Assembly: GCF_036569345.1 (NCBI RefSeq) | Contig: NZ_DATCQT010000070.1 | Location: 36,039 to 100,038 of the forward strand | Direction: 5' to 3' | Origin: Clostridium_AD sp036569345 | GTDB taxonomy: Bacteria > Bacillota > Clostridia > Clostridiales > Clostridiaceae | Length of the DNA: 64,000 nucleotides | In this document: piece by piece, positions 51,031-60,431 of the stretch | Numbering within the stretch: the stretch's first letter is position 1 | Layout: the number at the start of each line of letters is the position of its first letter | Notes under the pieces: model-generated | The model's input: only the letters and a program-made list of their open reading frames with translations | Database searches by the model: none | Told to the model about the DNA's origin: nothing | Made by a program: the position numbers and the translations under genes

Positions 51031-52278
51031 ATGAAAAACAAAAAGAAATTATTAGTTTATGCTCATTACTTTTATCCAGATGTAGCATCTACAGGACAGA
51101 TTTTAACTGAGTTATGTGAGGGGTTGCAAGATGAATTTGATATAACTGTTATATGTGTGGTTCCTAGTTACAATGGCAAAGTAGATGAAAAGTATAAGAA
51201 AAATAAGATATTTATAGAGAGATATGCTAATATAAAAGTTATAAGAGTTAGAGTGCCAGAGTTTGATAAGAAGAACAAAATAAGTAGGATTAAAAACATA
51301 TTAGCTTATTTTTTCAATGCTATTTATGCTACTTTTAAAGTTGGGGAACAGGATATAATATTTAGTGTTTCTCAGCCTCCAATTTTAGGTGGAGTTCTCG
51401 GGGTAATTGGAAAGATTGTAAAGAGAGCAAAGTTTATTTATAACATTCAGGATTTTAATCCTGAGCAGACTATGGCAGTTGGATATAGTAAAAATAAAAT
51501 TATACTTAATGTTGCTATGGCGGTAGATAAGTTTTCTTGCAAGAGAGCTGATAAGGTGATTCTTGTGGGAAGAGATATGCAGGAAACCTTAAGGAATAGG
51601 TTTAAAAATAAAAAAGTGCCTAAGAATGTTTTTATAAATAACTGGATTGATGAAAAAGAGATTTATTCTTTATCGGATAATAATGAAAAAGTATTAGTTT
51701 TTAAAAAGAAATATGGTTTGGAAAATAAAACTGTAATTATGTATTCTGGAAACATAGGGTTATATTATGATTTAGAAAACTTAATAAAGGTTATTGCTAG
51801 GTTTAGTGGTAGAGATGATGTAGCCTTCGCTTTCATAGGAGCTGGAAGTGTAAAGCAGGATATAGAAAATTATGTAAATGAAAATAAACTAGATAATGTT
51901 AAATTCATACCTTATCAAGATAAAGCAAATTTAATTTATTCTTTAAATGCAGGAGATGTACATTTAGTAGTTAATGCTAAAGGGATAAAGGGAGTATCAG
52001 TACCTAGTAAACTTTATGGAGTAATGGCTGCTGGTAAAACTGTATTTGGAGTTTTGGATGAAGGTTCAGAAGCTAGGTTAATTATAGAAGAATGCGGATG
52101 CGGAGTATGTATTGAACCAGGGAAGTACAATTTAATTTATGATGAACTAAAGAAAATTATTGATAATATTGATGAATATAAGACACTTGGAATTCAAGGT
52201 AAAGAATATGTTGATAAGTACATAAAGAAGGATGTTGCAATAGTGAAGTATAGTAGGGAAATTCTTTGTGAAGATTAG
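51031..52278 (+). CDS. Glycosyltransferase family 4 (WbuB/WcaI-like)
   Basis: 415 aa GT-B fold protein. N-terminal KLLVYAHYFYPDVASTGQILTELCEGL, a pattern of WbuB-type transferases; NIQDFNPEQT; the second domain with VIMYSGNIGLYYDLENLI, FIGAGSVKQDIE and the nucleotide-sugar binding GSEARLIIEECGCGV, close to the E-x7-E motif of GT4. Cytoplasmic, membrane-associated. It likely adds an early sugar of the repeat unit; donor and linkage cannot be read. RBS AAAGGAATG precedes ATG 51031. Confidence 0.87.
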   Translation: MKNKKKLLVYAHYFYPDVASTGQILTELCEGLQDEFDITVICVVPSYNGKVDEKYKKNKIFIERYANIKVIRVRVPEFDKKNKISRIKNILAYFFNAIYATFKVGEQDIIFSVSQPPILGGVLGVIGKIVKRAKFIYNIQDFNPEQTMAVGYSKNKIILNVAMAVDKFSCKRADKVILVGRDMQETLRNRFKNKKVPKNVFINNWIDEKEIYSLSDNNEKVLVFKKKYGLENKTVIMYSGNIGLYYDLENLIKVIARFSGRDDVAFAFIGAGSVKQDIENYVNENKLDNVKFIPYQDKANLIYSLNAGDVHLVVNAKGIKGVSVPSKLYGVMAAGKTVFGVLDEGSEARLIIEECGCGVCIEPGKYNLIYDELKKIIDNIDEYKTLGIQGKEYVDKYIKKDVAIVKYSREILCED

Positions 52279-52329
52279 GTAGTAATACATATGAAAATTA
52301 ATAAAAAGTAAGTATTTAGGGGAGTAGTA

Positions 52330-52884
52330 ATGTTTAAAAGTAATTATTATAAAATATTTATGAAATTAAATAAGGTAAGTTTTGGTAAAAATTTAAATTT
52401 ATTTGGAGTGCCAGTAATATTTAAGAAAAAGGGATCAGTGTTAAAGATTGGAGAAAATTGCAGTATAAAAAGCAGTTTTCTTTCTAATTTAATAGGGATA
52501 AACCATAGAACTATAATTGTTACAAGAACAGAAGAGGCAAAGATACATATAGGAAATAATGTAGGTATTTCTGGAGTTACAATATATGCTAGAAAAGGTA
52601 TAACTATAGGAGATAATACTTTGATTGGTGGGAATGTGAAGATATTAGATAATGATTTTCATCCTTTAGAGGTTGAGGCAAGGAATAGGGACGATAAGAA
52701 TATGATAAGAAGCAAGGAAATCTTTATTGGAAGAAATTGTTTTATTGGATGTAATACACTGATACTTAAGGGAAGTAAAATTGGGGATGGATGTGTAGTT
52801 GGAGCGGGTGCAGTAGTTTGTGGTAAGTTTGAAGGAAATAGTGTCGTTGCTGGAAATCCGGCTAGAGTAATAAAGAGACTGTGA
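52330..52884 (+). CDS. Left-handed beta-helix (hexapeptide) acyltransferase
   Basis: 184 aa of hexapeptide repeats: LKIGENCSIKSSF, AKIHIGNNVGISGVTIYA, ITIGDNTLIGGNVKI, then the catalytic-loop DNDFHPLE and C-terminal IGRNCFIGCNTLILKGSKIGDGCVVGAGAVV. This is the WbbJ/Maa type of O-acetyltransferase, using acetyl-CoA to modify a sugar of the repeat unit. It is a distant paralogue of the protein encoded at 58315. RBS AGGGGAG lies before ATG 52330. Confidence 0.87.
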   Translation: MFKSNYYKIFMKLNKVSFGKNLNLFGVPVIFKKKGSVLKIGENCSIKSSFLSNLIGINHRTIIVTRTEEAKIHIGNNVGISGVTIYARKGITIGDNTLIGGNVKILDNDFHPLEVEARNRDDKNMIRSKEIFIGRNCFIGCNTLILKGSKIGDGCVVGAGAVVCGKFEGNSVVAGNPARVIKRL

Positions 52885-53045
52885 GACAGATAAAATATGT
52901 TAAATAATAAATATGTTTTGTTTATAATTTCAACCACCGATTCATGGGTTATAAAGAATATTAACACATATATAACTCTACTATAGCAGAAAATTTTAGT
53001 TTGAAAAGCTGAGCTCACAAATAATGTAAAATGAGGGTGATTGAT

Positions 53046-55085
53046 TTGAATACAAATAGAATTTTAGAAACTATAGAGAAGATGAAAGCTACTGTAATCG
53101 CATTTGATATATTTGATACAGTAATTCATAGGGAAGTATCTCCAGATCATGTTGTTAGAATGTGGGCAAAGCGGCTAATAGATTATTATGATTTAAATAT
53201 GAGTATTAGTCACTTGGTATTACTGAAACTAAATGCAAGACGCTTTGCAAAATTGGATAATGTGAGAAAAGGGCTTGATAAGGAATGTAGATATGATCAA
53301 ATGACAATGAGAATATATAAATTCATGGGTATACAGGATTCATATGAGGAATTTAATGCCAGGTGTATTGATTTTGAATTGGAGGTAGAAAAAAAAGTTG
53401 GATATATTGATGAGAAATTTCTGCAATTATATCTTAAATTACTTTGTATGGATATGCAAATTGTTTTTATTTCAGATTTCTATCTGAATGGAAGTGTTTT
53501 GTGTAAATTGTTTATAGCAAAAGGATTAGATATTAAAGAAAATCAGATATTTTCTTCCAGTGATTTCTGTAAAACAAAGATTACTGGCAATTTGTATCAA
53601 TGCGTTTTAGAAAAATTAAAAATTATACCAGATAAAGTATTAATGATTGGAGACTCAAAGACAAGCGATTATAAAAATGCAAGACTCAAAGGTTTGAATT
53701 CTTATTATGTTGATAGTTCTCAGTATCATGAAAGATATAAAGCTTTTGAGGAAGAGTTTCAGAAAAACAGAATAATTTTAGATTTGCTTTTAAAAGAAGA
53801 GTGGGTGCAAAAAAGAAAAATACCTTTTTCTCATGTTGCCTTTTGTATGTTCTCTTTTGTTGATAATTTATATAAGCAGTTGCTTAGAGAAAATAGAAAA
53901 GATGTATTTTTTTTATCAAGGGAAGGAGAGCTATTTAAACGATTATTTGATGTATATCAAGAAATTGTTATTACGAATGGGCAGGAAAAAATTAATACAT
54001 ATTATCTTAAAGTTTCGAGACATTCAACATTAATTGCATCAATCTTTGATATTAAAGAGGATAGCTTTCGGGAAATATATAAGAATTATCCTGATATCAC
54101 ATTAGAGGCTTTCTTGAAAAATTTAGGGCTAGAAGAAAATGACGTAATAGTTGCGGAATTTCAAGACATTCTTATATCGAAAGAGGTGATTAGCGATTTC
54201 AAAAACAGTAGTATATATGATGAAGTATTAGAATCAGAAGTTTTTCAGAAGGAATGTACGCTACGTGCAAAGCAACAACGAAAATTATTCATTAAGTATC
54301 TTGATAGCTTTAACGTAGATTATCGGTCAAAAGGGCTTTGTATTGTTGATGTTGGTTATAGCGGAACAGCACAAGAGAATATAAAGAGAATTCTTTCTAA
54401 TGAAGTCGCAATACATGGTTATTATATGTTTTCGTATGCCAACCCTAAAACAATGAATTCTACGAATAAAAAGATTGGAGTTTTATACGATAAAAATAAT
54501 AGTAATAGAAAAAAAAACTATTTTGCCTATAATTCTGCAGTTCTTGAAATGATATCATTGGCATCACATGGTTCCATAAATGACTATATTATGGAAGGTG
54601 AAGTTGTAGTCCCAACGTATACGTCTATAGCAAGTGAGGAAAAGGCATATAGAGAGGTTACATTGCCAATTCGGCAGAATATAGAAGATGCAATGAGGGA
54701 AATATGTGGTGCTTATTCTCAAACAATGTTTGTTAAAAAAGATTATTATAAGCTATTTTTAAAACAATATCGAAGATTTATTTTTAATCCTACATTGGAA
54801 GAAATGTCTATGTATGTCCAAATCCCTTTTGTTGATAATTTTGCTGCTTACGTATCGTATGATAGTCCTGACGTAAAGAAACGATCAGTTTTACTTAATT
54901 TTTCAAAGTTGATTTTAAGCTGTGGTAGATTGATTAGAAAGCAAAATACCCATTGGGTCGCTGTAGCTTTAAATCGACTTGGACTAAAAGTATTCAATTC
55001 CTTGTTATATACTTTTGCACCGATATCCTTATTTATTTTTGACATACTAGAATTAATAGAAAAAAAGAAGAAAGGGGTGACATAA
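53046..55085 (+). CDS. HAD-superfamily protein of polysaccharide loci (COG5610 type)
   Basis: About 679 aa. N-terminal HAD domain with DIFDTVIHREVSPDHV (nucleophile Asp in AFDIFDT), IVFISDFYLNG and VLMIGDSKTSDYKNA. A second region (about 270-560) contains VFFLSREGELFKRLFDVY, VSRHSTLIASI and LCIVDVGYSGTAQENIK, the pattern of large HAD-like proteins found in capsule and glycan clusters. The natural substrate is not known. TTG 53046 is taken as start because GAGGGTGA (53033-53040) is a good RBS for it; an in-frame ATG at 53031 has none. The next gene starts at the stop (TAATG). Confidence 0.75.
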   Translation: MNTNRILETIEKMKATVIAFDIFDTVIHREVSPDHVVRMWAKRLIDYYDLNMSISHLVLLKLNARRFAKLDNVRKGLDKECRYDQMTMRIYKFMGIQDSYEEFNARCIDFELEVEKKVGYIDEKFLQLYLKLLCMDMQIVFISDFYLNGSVLCKLFIAKGLDIKENQIFSSSDFCKTKITGNLYQCVLEKLKIIPDKVLMIGDSKTSDYKNARLKGLNSYYVDSSQYHERYKAFEEEFQKNRIILDLLLKEEWVQKRKIPFSHVAFCMFSFVDNLYKQLLRENRKDVFFLSREGELFKRLFDVYQEIVITNGQEKINTYYLKVSRHSTLIASIFDIKEDSFREIYKNYPDITLEAFLKNLGLEENDVIVAEFQDILISKEVISDFKNSSIYDEVLESEVFQKECTLRAKQQRKLFIKYLDSFNVDYRSKGLCIVDVGYSGTAQENIKRILSNEVAIHGYYMFSYANPKTMNSTNKKIGVLYDKNNSNRKKNYFAYNSAVLEMISLASHGSINDYIMEGEVVVPTYTSIASEEKAYREVTLPIRQNIEDAMREICGAYSQTMFVKKDYYKLFLKQYRRFIFNPTLEEMSMYVQIPFVDNFAAYVSYDSPDVKKRSVLLNFSKLILSCGRLIRKQNTHWVAVALNRLGLKVFNSLLYTFAPISLFIFDILELIEKKKKGVT

Positions 55086-56275
55086 TGAAAGTTGTTCACA
55101 TTTGTTTATCTGGAGTGGTAACTGATAACTTTTCTTATCAGGATAATTTGTTGTCTAAATATCATGTAAAATTAGGATATCATGTGACGTTTATTGCTTC
55201 TCAATGGGAATACAATACAAAAGGTATTTTAAAACCTTTTGAAAAAAATGATTATGTCAATGATGACGGTGTAAAAATGATTCGATTGAAAATGCGTGGA
55301 AAAGACGATTTCAATAAAAAATATAAACGGTTTTATGGTTTAAGAGAGGCGTTGGAGGTAGAGCATCCTGGTATTATATTTATACATGGTTGTCAATTCC
55401 CTGATATTGATAAAGTAGTTAATTATTTAAAAAAAAATATTGAAGTAAAAGTCTATATAGATAATCATGCGGATTTCTCTAATAGTGCTACAAATTGGTT
55501 GTCTAAAAATATATTACATAAAATTTTGTGGAAGCGTTGTGCACAGTTAATTGAACCATATACAATAAAATTTTATGGAGTACTTCCTGCAAGGGTTGAT
55601 TTCCTTAAAAATATTTATAAACTTCCAGCTGAGAAATGTGAATTATTAGTTATGGGAAGTGATGATGAGAGAGTACTACAGGCTAAAAGACTAGAAGTAA
55701 GAAAAAAAATTAGAACTAGTTTTAATATATGTGATAATGATTTTCTTATCATTACAGGTGGGAAAATAGACTTATTTAAAATACAGACACTTTTATTAAT
55801 GCAAGCTGTAAAGAATATTCAAAATGAAAGGGTCAAATTAATTGTATTTGGTTCGGTAGTACCAGAACTTAAGGACAAGATTAATGTGTTATCTGATAAA
55901 ACTAAAGTACAATATATTGGTTGGATACAATCAAATGACTCTTATGATTATTTTGCAGCAGCAGACCTTGCAGTGTTTCCCGGTAGGCACTCGGTATTTT
56001 GGGAACAGGTTGTTGGGCAAGGTATTCCAATGATTTGTAAATACTGGGAGGGTACAACTCATGTAGATTTGGGTGGCAATGTTGAATTCTTGAAGGAAGA
56101 TAGTGTAAAAGAAATTAAAAAGAAATTAGAGCAAATTATAAACAATCCTCAACAATATAATCGAATGAAGTCTATAGCTCAAGAAAAAGGAATGAAAGTG
56201 TTTTCATATAAAGAAATTGCAAGAAGGAGTATAGGAGGTGCTGAGGATGATTCATGTAATTACAGCGGTACATAA
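55085..56275 (+). CDS. Glycosyltransferase, GT-B fold (family 4-like)
   Basis: 396 aa. N-terminus VVHICLSGVVTDNFSYQDNLLSKYHVKLGYHV resembles GT4 proteins; VYIDNHADFSNSA; second domain with FLIITGGKIDLFKI, LIVFGSVVPELKD, QYIGWIQSNDSYDYFAAADLAVFPGRHSVFWEQ. The ATG overlaps the stop of the preceding gene by one base, and the end overlaps the next gene by 29 bp, so translation is coupled. Donor and acceptor unknown. Within the part of the locus with somewhat different codon use. Confidence 0.8.
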   Translation: MKVVHICLSGVVTDNFSYQDNLLSKYHVKLGYHVTFIASQWEYNTKGILKPFEKNDYVNDDGVKMIRLKMRGKDDFNKKYKRFYGLREALEVEHPGIIFIHGCQFPDIDKVVNYLKKNIEVKVYIDNHADFSNSATNWLSKNILHKILWKRCAQLIEPYTIKFYGVLPARVDFLKNIYKLPAEKCELLVMGSDDERVLQAKRLEVRKKIRTSFNICDNDFLIITGGKIDLFKIQTLLLMQAVKNIQNERVKLIVFGSVVPELKDKINVLSDKTKVQYIGWIQSNDSYDYFAAADLAVFPGRHSVFWEQVVGQGIPMICKYWEGTTHVDLGGNVEFLKEDSVKEIKKKLEQIINNPQQYNRMKSIAQEKGMKVFSYKEIARRSIGGAEDDSCNYSGT

Positions 56276-57035
56276 TAGATATAGCATAACTGAAAAGTTA
56301 ATTGATCAACTTTTAAGGCAGACATATAAAGATATTCATCTGATTTTGGTGGACGATGGTTCTACTGATGGTACAGCTGATATGGTGAATACCAGATTCC
56401 CAAATTCGACGATTATCACAGGTAATGGCAATTTGTGGTGGGGTGGTGCCTTACACAAAGCATACAAATGGATAGATGCTAGTTGTAATGACAAGGAAGA
56501 ATATGTATTGATTTCCAATGACGATGTTGAATTTGAGAGCGATTATATTGAAAAAGGCGTGAAGTATCTTAAGACGTCTAATAAAACTTTAATTAGTGGT
56601 GTAGGAATTGGAAACATAACACATAAAGTAGTTGATTTGCCAATTATATGGGATTTTCCAAAATTTAAGGGTAACCCTGTTCTGGATTTGTCACTAAGTG
56701 GAAACTGTGTTTCCACGCGGAGCCTTTTCTGCAGGACAACAGATATAATTAAAATAGGTGGATTTCATCCAATACTCCTACCACACTATCTTTCAGACTA
56801 CGAATGGACAATGAGAGCCTCAAAAAAAGGATATAGTATTAGGGCATTTAATGATCTTACTTATATTGTAAAAGAAGATACTACTGGTTTACGTGTACGA
56901 AAACAAATGACCGGTAAGCAACTGATGAGTAAGAAGTCAAATGCGAATCCAATTTACAGGTTATCATTTTTATTAATGGCTACACCGGTAAACTATTGGC
57001 TTTCGGCAATGAAAAGTCAATTCGAAAGGATGTGA
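56247..57035 (+). CDS. Glycosyltransferase family 2
   Basis: 262 aa. VITAVHNRYSITEKLIDQLLRQTYKDIHLILVDDGSTDGTADM is the GT2 nucleotide-binding segment; ISNDDVEF holds the DxD-type metal site; LPHYLSDYEWTMRASKKGYSI holds the probable catalytic Asp-Tyr-Glu. ATG 56247 is chosen because AGGAGG (56233-56238) lies eight bases upstream; the frame itself is open from GTG 56238. The start lies within the end of the preceding GT gene. Transfers an unknown sugar. Confidence 0.87.
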   Translation: MIHVITAVHNRYSITEKLIDQLLRQTYKDIHLILVDDGSTDGTADMVNTRFPNSTIITGNGNLWWGGALHKAYKWIDASCNDKEEYVLISNDDVEFESDYIEKGVKYLKTSNKTLISGVGIGNITHKVVDLPIIWDFPKFKGNPVLDLSLSGNCVSTRSLFCRTTDIIKIGGFHPILLPHYLSDYEWTMRASKKGYSIRAFNDLTYIVKEDTTGLRVRKQMTGKQLMSKKSNANPIYRLSFLLMATPVNYWLSAMKSQFERM

Positions 57036-57044
57036 TATATTAGA

Positions 57045-58334
57045 ATGTCAGTTATAGTGGTAATTTGTGCGGCTTTTTTAGCGTTGCTATGCTATTTAAG
57101 ATATCATACTTTTTATAATCCAGGTTTTCTGTTTTGCGCATTTTGGACTATTATAATCGGATTAGGTTCTTTGAGACTATATGGTGAAATCGAGGCTTCA
57201 AATCATGTGTATTTTATATTTCTAGTTGGAATTATATGTTATGCATTTGGAGCTATTTTAATAGGAGAGAAGACAATTAAAATTCGCAAAAACGGTAATG
57301 CAAAATCTTCATATATCCTAAATCGGAACGATTTGCAAGAAAAGTTATTTAGTGTATTAGCAATCATAAGTATTGTTTTGTGCACTAGAAATCTGATTAA
57401 GGCTCTTCCTCAATTAATGAGTGGGGCTAGTTTGGGAGAACTTCGCGCGTCATATTGGACCGTAGGTGAGGGAGTTATTTCGAATGCAAAAGACTATTTT
57501 ATTCAGAATGTTATCAATGAGACACTAATTACCACTCTTATACCAATTGGAGTTATTGAATTTGTAAAAAACAAAAAGAAAAAATTCCCATTGTTTGTCT
57601 CGATTTATTTGTTGCTTTCACAGTGGATTATAAATGGAGGTAGAATTAAATTTGTAGATTTTATTCTTTACTTTAGTATTAGCATGATGCTGATGTCAAA
57701 AAAAATACATGTGACAAAAAAACAGAAGAAAGTCTTCGCTGTTATTATAATAGCTGTTATTAGTACACTAGTTTATACAACAAATCAGCGTCAAGGACAT
57801 CAAGGTTTCTGGTATGCTTTATATAATGATTATACTTGCAGCATCCCGTTGATGGAAATTACTACGAAATTGGCCGAAAATAGTGGCGATATTACATATG
57901 GCATAATTGGACTTCGGGGTTTCATAGAGCCAATCACAACGGTTTTACAGAGCATTGGACATATCGATTCTATTCCGCAATTTTTAACCCTGGCAAAATA
58001 TACAAACGTATTTTTTTCTATTGGCGATGGCCAGCGTAACAATGCTTATGTTTCTTCGTTCTTCTATTTCTACTTGGATTGGCGTATGCTTGGCGTAATA
58101 TTTGGAAATTTAATCTATGGAGTTTTGAGCCAAAATGCATATAATTTAGCAAAAAGAAGGACCGACAGTTGTAGTATGGCAATTTATTTGCTATTTGTCA
58201 GCACCATATTTACATCAAATATAAGATTCAATTTTTCAACACCAGCTTATGCCTATGGTGTGGTCTTAATATATATATTGTATCATTTCAAACTAAAGAA
58301 TAAGAAGGTTCAATATGAAAGAGCTGTTGTATAG
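57045..58334 (+). CDS. Oligosaccharide repeat-unit polymerase (Wzy-like)
   Basis: 429 aa, about 10-11 hydrophobic segments spread over the whole length (first: VIVVICAAFLALLCYL; others IFLVGIICYAFGAILIG, VFAVIIIAVISTLVYT). A large loop contains TNQRQGHQGFWYALYNDYTCSIPLME and GLRGFIEPITTVLQ, typical of O-antigen/oligosaccharide polymerases. It would join lipid-linked repeat units on the outer face of the membrane. Sequence identity in this family is low, so the call is from topology and its position between GT and flippase genes. Overlaps the next gene by 20 bp. Confidence 0.78.
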   Translation: MSVIVVICAAFLALLCYLRYHTFYNPGFLFCAFWTIIIGLGSLRLYGEIEASNHVYFIFLVGIICYAFGAILIGEKTIKIRKNGNAKSSYILNRNDLQEKLFSVLAIISIVLCTRNLIKALPQLMSGASLGELRASYWTVGEGVISNAKDYFIQNVINETLITTLIPIGVIEFVKNKKKKFPLFVSIYLLLSQWIINGGRIKFVDFILYFSISMMLMSKKIHVTKKQKKVFAVIIIAVISTLVYTTNQRQGHQGFWYALYNDYTCSIPLMEITTKLAENSGDITYGIIGLRGFIEPITTVLQSIGHIDSIPQFLTLAKYTNVFFSIGDGQRNNAYVSSFFYFYLDWRMLGVIFGNLIYGVLSQNAYNLAKRRTDSCSMAIYLLFVSTIFTSNIRFNFSTPAYAYGVVLIYILYHFKLKNKKVQYERAVV

Positions 58335-58902
58335 TATTTATAATGTCTTTCTAAATTTATGGAATTGTCTTCTGTTGAAACGCAAAAAAGTGCGCTATGG
58401 GAAGACTTTGAAAATCAATGGTAGATTGCGTTTGCATGGAAATGGAACGATGACAATTGGAGATAATGTACGTATCAATTCTTGTGAAAGTGCAAATCCT
58501 ATTGGTGGAATGGAGCATACTGTAATATCTATGCGGAATAATGCTCCATTAACAATAGGCCATAATGTCGGTATGTCTAACGTTGCAATATTTTGCCATA
58601 AAAGAATAACCATTGAAGACAACGTTTTTCTTGGAGGTGGGGTTAAAATCTACGATACAGATTTTCATTCGTTAGATTATTCTCTTCGAGGAAAAGGGAT
58701 AGATATTGATGTTCCAGTAAGCAAATCTATTGTGATCAAGAGCAATGCATTTATTGGTGCACATTCACTTATCCTAAAGGGAGTAACGATTGGAAAATAT
58801 TCAATTATAGGTGCTGGTTCTGTTGTGACCAAAAATATTCCTGACAATGAAATTTGGGCAGGAAATCCGGCGCATTTTATTAGAAAAGGAGACGTAAAAT
58901 GA
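58315..58902 (+). CDS. Hexapeptide-repeat O-acyltransferase
   Basis: 195 aa. Left-handed beta-helix repeats: LRLHGNGTMTIGDNVRINS, LTIGHNVGMSNVAIFCHK, ITIEDNVFLGGGVKIYDTDFHSLDY (active-site histidine), SNAFIGAHSLILKGVTIGKYSIIGAGSVV. Distant paralogue of the 52330 product. Starts inside the end of the wzy-like gene and overlaps the following acyltransferase gene by 4 bp (ATGA), indicating coupled translation. Likely O-acetylates a sugar. Confidence 0.86.
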   Translation: MKELLYSIYNVFLNLWNCLLLKRKKVRYGKTLKINGRLRLHGNGTMTIGDNVRINSCESANPIGGMEHTVISMRNNAPLTIGHNVGMSNVAIFCHKRITIEDNVFLGGGVKIYDTDFHSLDYSLRGKGIDIDVPVSKSIVIKSNAFIGAHSLILKGVTIGKYSIIGAGSVVTKNIPDNEIWAGNPAHFIRKGDVK

Positions 58903-59579
58903 AGGAGTGGCTGTTCAAATTCGCTTCGATAAAGCGAGTATACGATTATAAAAAAAAGGGTGTGTTGATTGAACGACATGTGACAATCGGAAGTGGATGT
59001 ACATTTTATGGTGCCAACCGTTTAGCGAGTGGGACAAATATAAGAAAATTATCTTTTGGTTATGCTTCTTACTGTGGAGAGGAAACTTATGTTCATAACG
59101 CATTAATAGGTAAATATACATGCATTGGGCCCAGAACTCGTACAATTGATGGCAAACATCCAACCAAAGATTTTGTGTCTATCCATCCGGCTTTTTATTC
59201 AACCAGAAAGCAAGCAGGTTTTACATATGTAAACAACAATAAATTCGAAGAATTACCTCATCCCAAATATGATGGCTATTCAATTAAAATTGGCAACGAT
59301 GTTTGGATTGGTGCGGATGTAAGAATTTTGGATGGCGTTGAAATAGGCGATGGAGCAATTGTTGCCACGGGCGCTGTTGTGTCAAATGATATTCCTTCAT
59401 ATGCGATTGTTGGCGGGGTTCCGGCAAAAATAATAAGATATCGCTTTTCAGAGGACGACATTAAGTTTTTGCAGCAACTTCAATGGTGGGACAAAGATGA
59501 AAAATGGATCAAGGCACACGTGGATCAATTTGGAGATATAAAGATTTTAATACAAGAGGTAAAAAAAGATGGAGAATGA
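58899..59579 (+). CDS. CatB-related (xenobiotic-type) O-acetyltransferase
   Basis: 226 aa. Hexapeptide repeats with the CatB-type insert: VTIGSGCTFYGAN, YASYCGEETYVHNALIGKYTCIGPR, DGKHPTKDFVSIHPAFYS (histidines of the active site), then IKIGNDVWIGADVRILDGVEIGDGAIVATGAVVSNDIPSYAIVGG and a C-terminal helix with LQWWDKDEKWI. The class acetylates antibiotics or, in polysaccharide loci, sugars; the latter is inferred here. Overlaps its neighbours at both ends (4 bp and 11 bp). Confidence 0.87.
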   Translation: MKEWLFKFASIKRVYDYKKKGVLIERHVTIGSGCTFYGANRLASGTNIRKLSFGYASYCGEETYVHNALIGKYTCIGPRTRTIDGKHPTKDFVSIHPAFYSTRKQAGFTYVNNNKFEELPHPKYDGYSIKIGNDVWIGADVRILDGVEIGDGAIVATGAVVSNDIPSYAIVGGVPAKIIRYRFSEDDIKFLQQLQWWDKDEKWIKAHVDQFGDIKILIQEVKKDGE

Positions 59580-60393
59580 TAAGATATCAATTATTATTCC
59601 GAACTACAATAAAGTTGATTTTTTGGAACAATGCGTCATGAGTGCGATAGAACAAACTTATGAAAATAAAGAAGTAATTGTTGTGGATGACTATTCTACG
59701 GATTCTTCTACAAATATCATTAGAAGTTTGGCAGAGCATTATGATGTTGTCAAACCAATTTTGTTACAAAAAAATGGGGGCGTATCCAACGCGAGAAATA
59801 TTGGCATTTCACAAGCATTAGGTAAATATGTGACATTTTTGGATGCTGATGACTATTATTATAACCCAGCGAAAATAGAGAACGAAATATCTCTATTGAA
59901 ACAGTACGCTGAAAGAGGAGCGGATATAGTCGCCTACTCAAAAGTTGTTAGGGTAAATTATACTAATACTCAAAAAAAATTACCTGTAACGAATAGACGG
60001 AAATATGTAAACGGGGATGCCAAAGTTGATTTTGTCTCAAATAACAAAGCAAGTAATATTCCTCGTGACTACTGCATTAAAAAGGAAATTATCGAAAAGT
60101 GTGGATTGTATTGTTACGAGGTGGATTTCTACGAAGATTTAGATTTGCTGTTACGGCTTTCATTTATTGTTCCATTCTATTGCACATTTGAATATGGGAC
60201 GGCCTATCGCAATACACCTGATGGCCTTTCCAAACGAACACATCAAGAAAGCAAAGCTACTGTTTCGGCAATATGCCAAATGTATTATAAGCAGCTAACA
60301 GCTAGTGAAAAAGTACAGGTTAAGCTTAAAAGTGTTCTGGTTTTGGCTGGAAAGATTCGAGGAAAATTGAAATCAGTTGTTTCGAAACAATAA
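59569..60393 (+). CDS. Glycosyltransferase family 2
   Basis: 274 aa. ISIIIPNYNKVDFLEQCVMSAIEQTYENKEVIVVDDYSTDSS is the GT2 signature; GVSNARNIGISQALGKYVTFLDADDYY has the DxD; YCIKKEIIEKCGLYCYEVDFYEDLDLLLRL the acceptor-side acidic motif. Starts 11 bp before the end of the preceding acetyltransferase gene. Donor not predictable. Confidence 0.88.
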   Translation: MENDKISIIIPNYNKVDFLEQCVMSAIEQTYENKEVIVVDDYSTDSSTNIIRSLAEHYDVVKPILLQKNGGVSNARNIGISQALGKYVTFLDADDYYYNPAKIENEISLLKQYAERGADIVAYSKVVRVNYTNTQKKLPVTNRRKYVNGDAKVDFVSNNKASNIPRDYCIKKEIIEKCGLYCYEVDFYEDLDLLLRLSFIVPFYCTFEYGTAYRNTPDGLSKRTHQESKATVSAICQMYYKQLTASEKVQVKLKSVLVLAGKIRGKLKSVVSKQ

Positions 60394-60431
60394 GATGTAA
60401 GTTGTTTTCAATCGATATTTGAAGGGGGGAG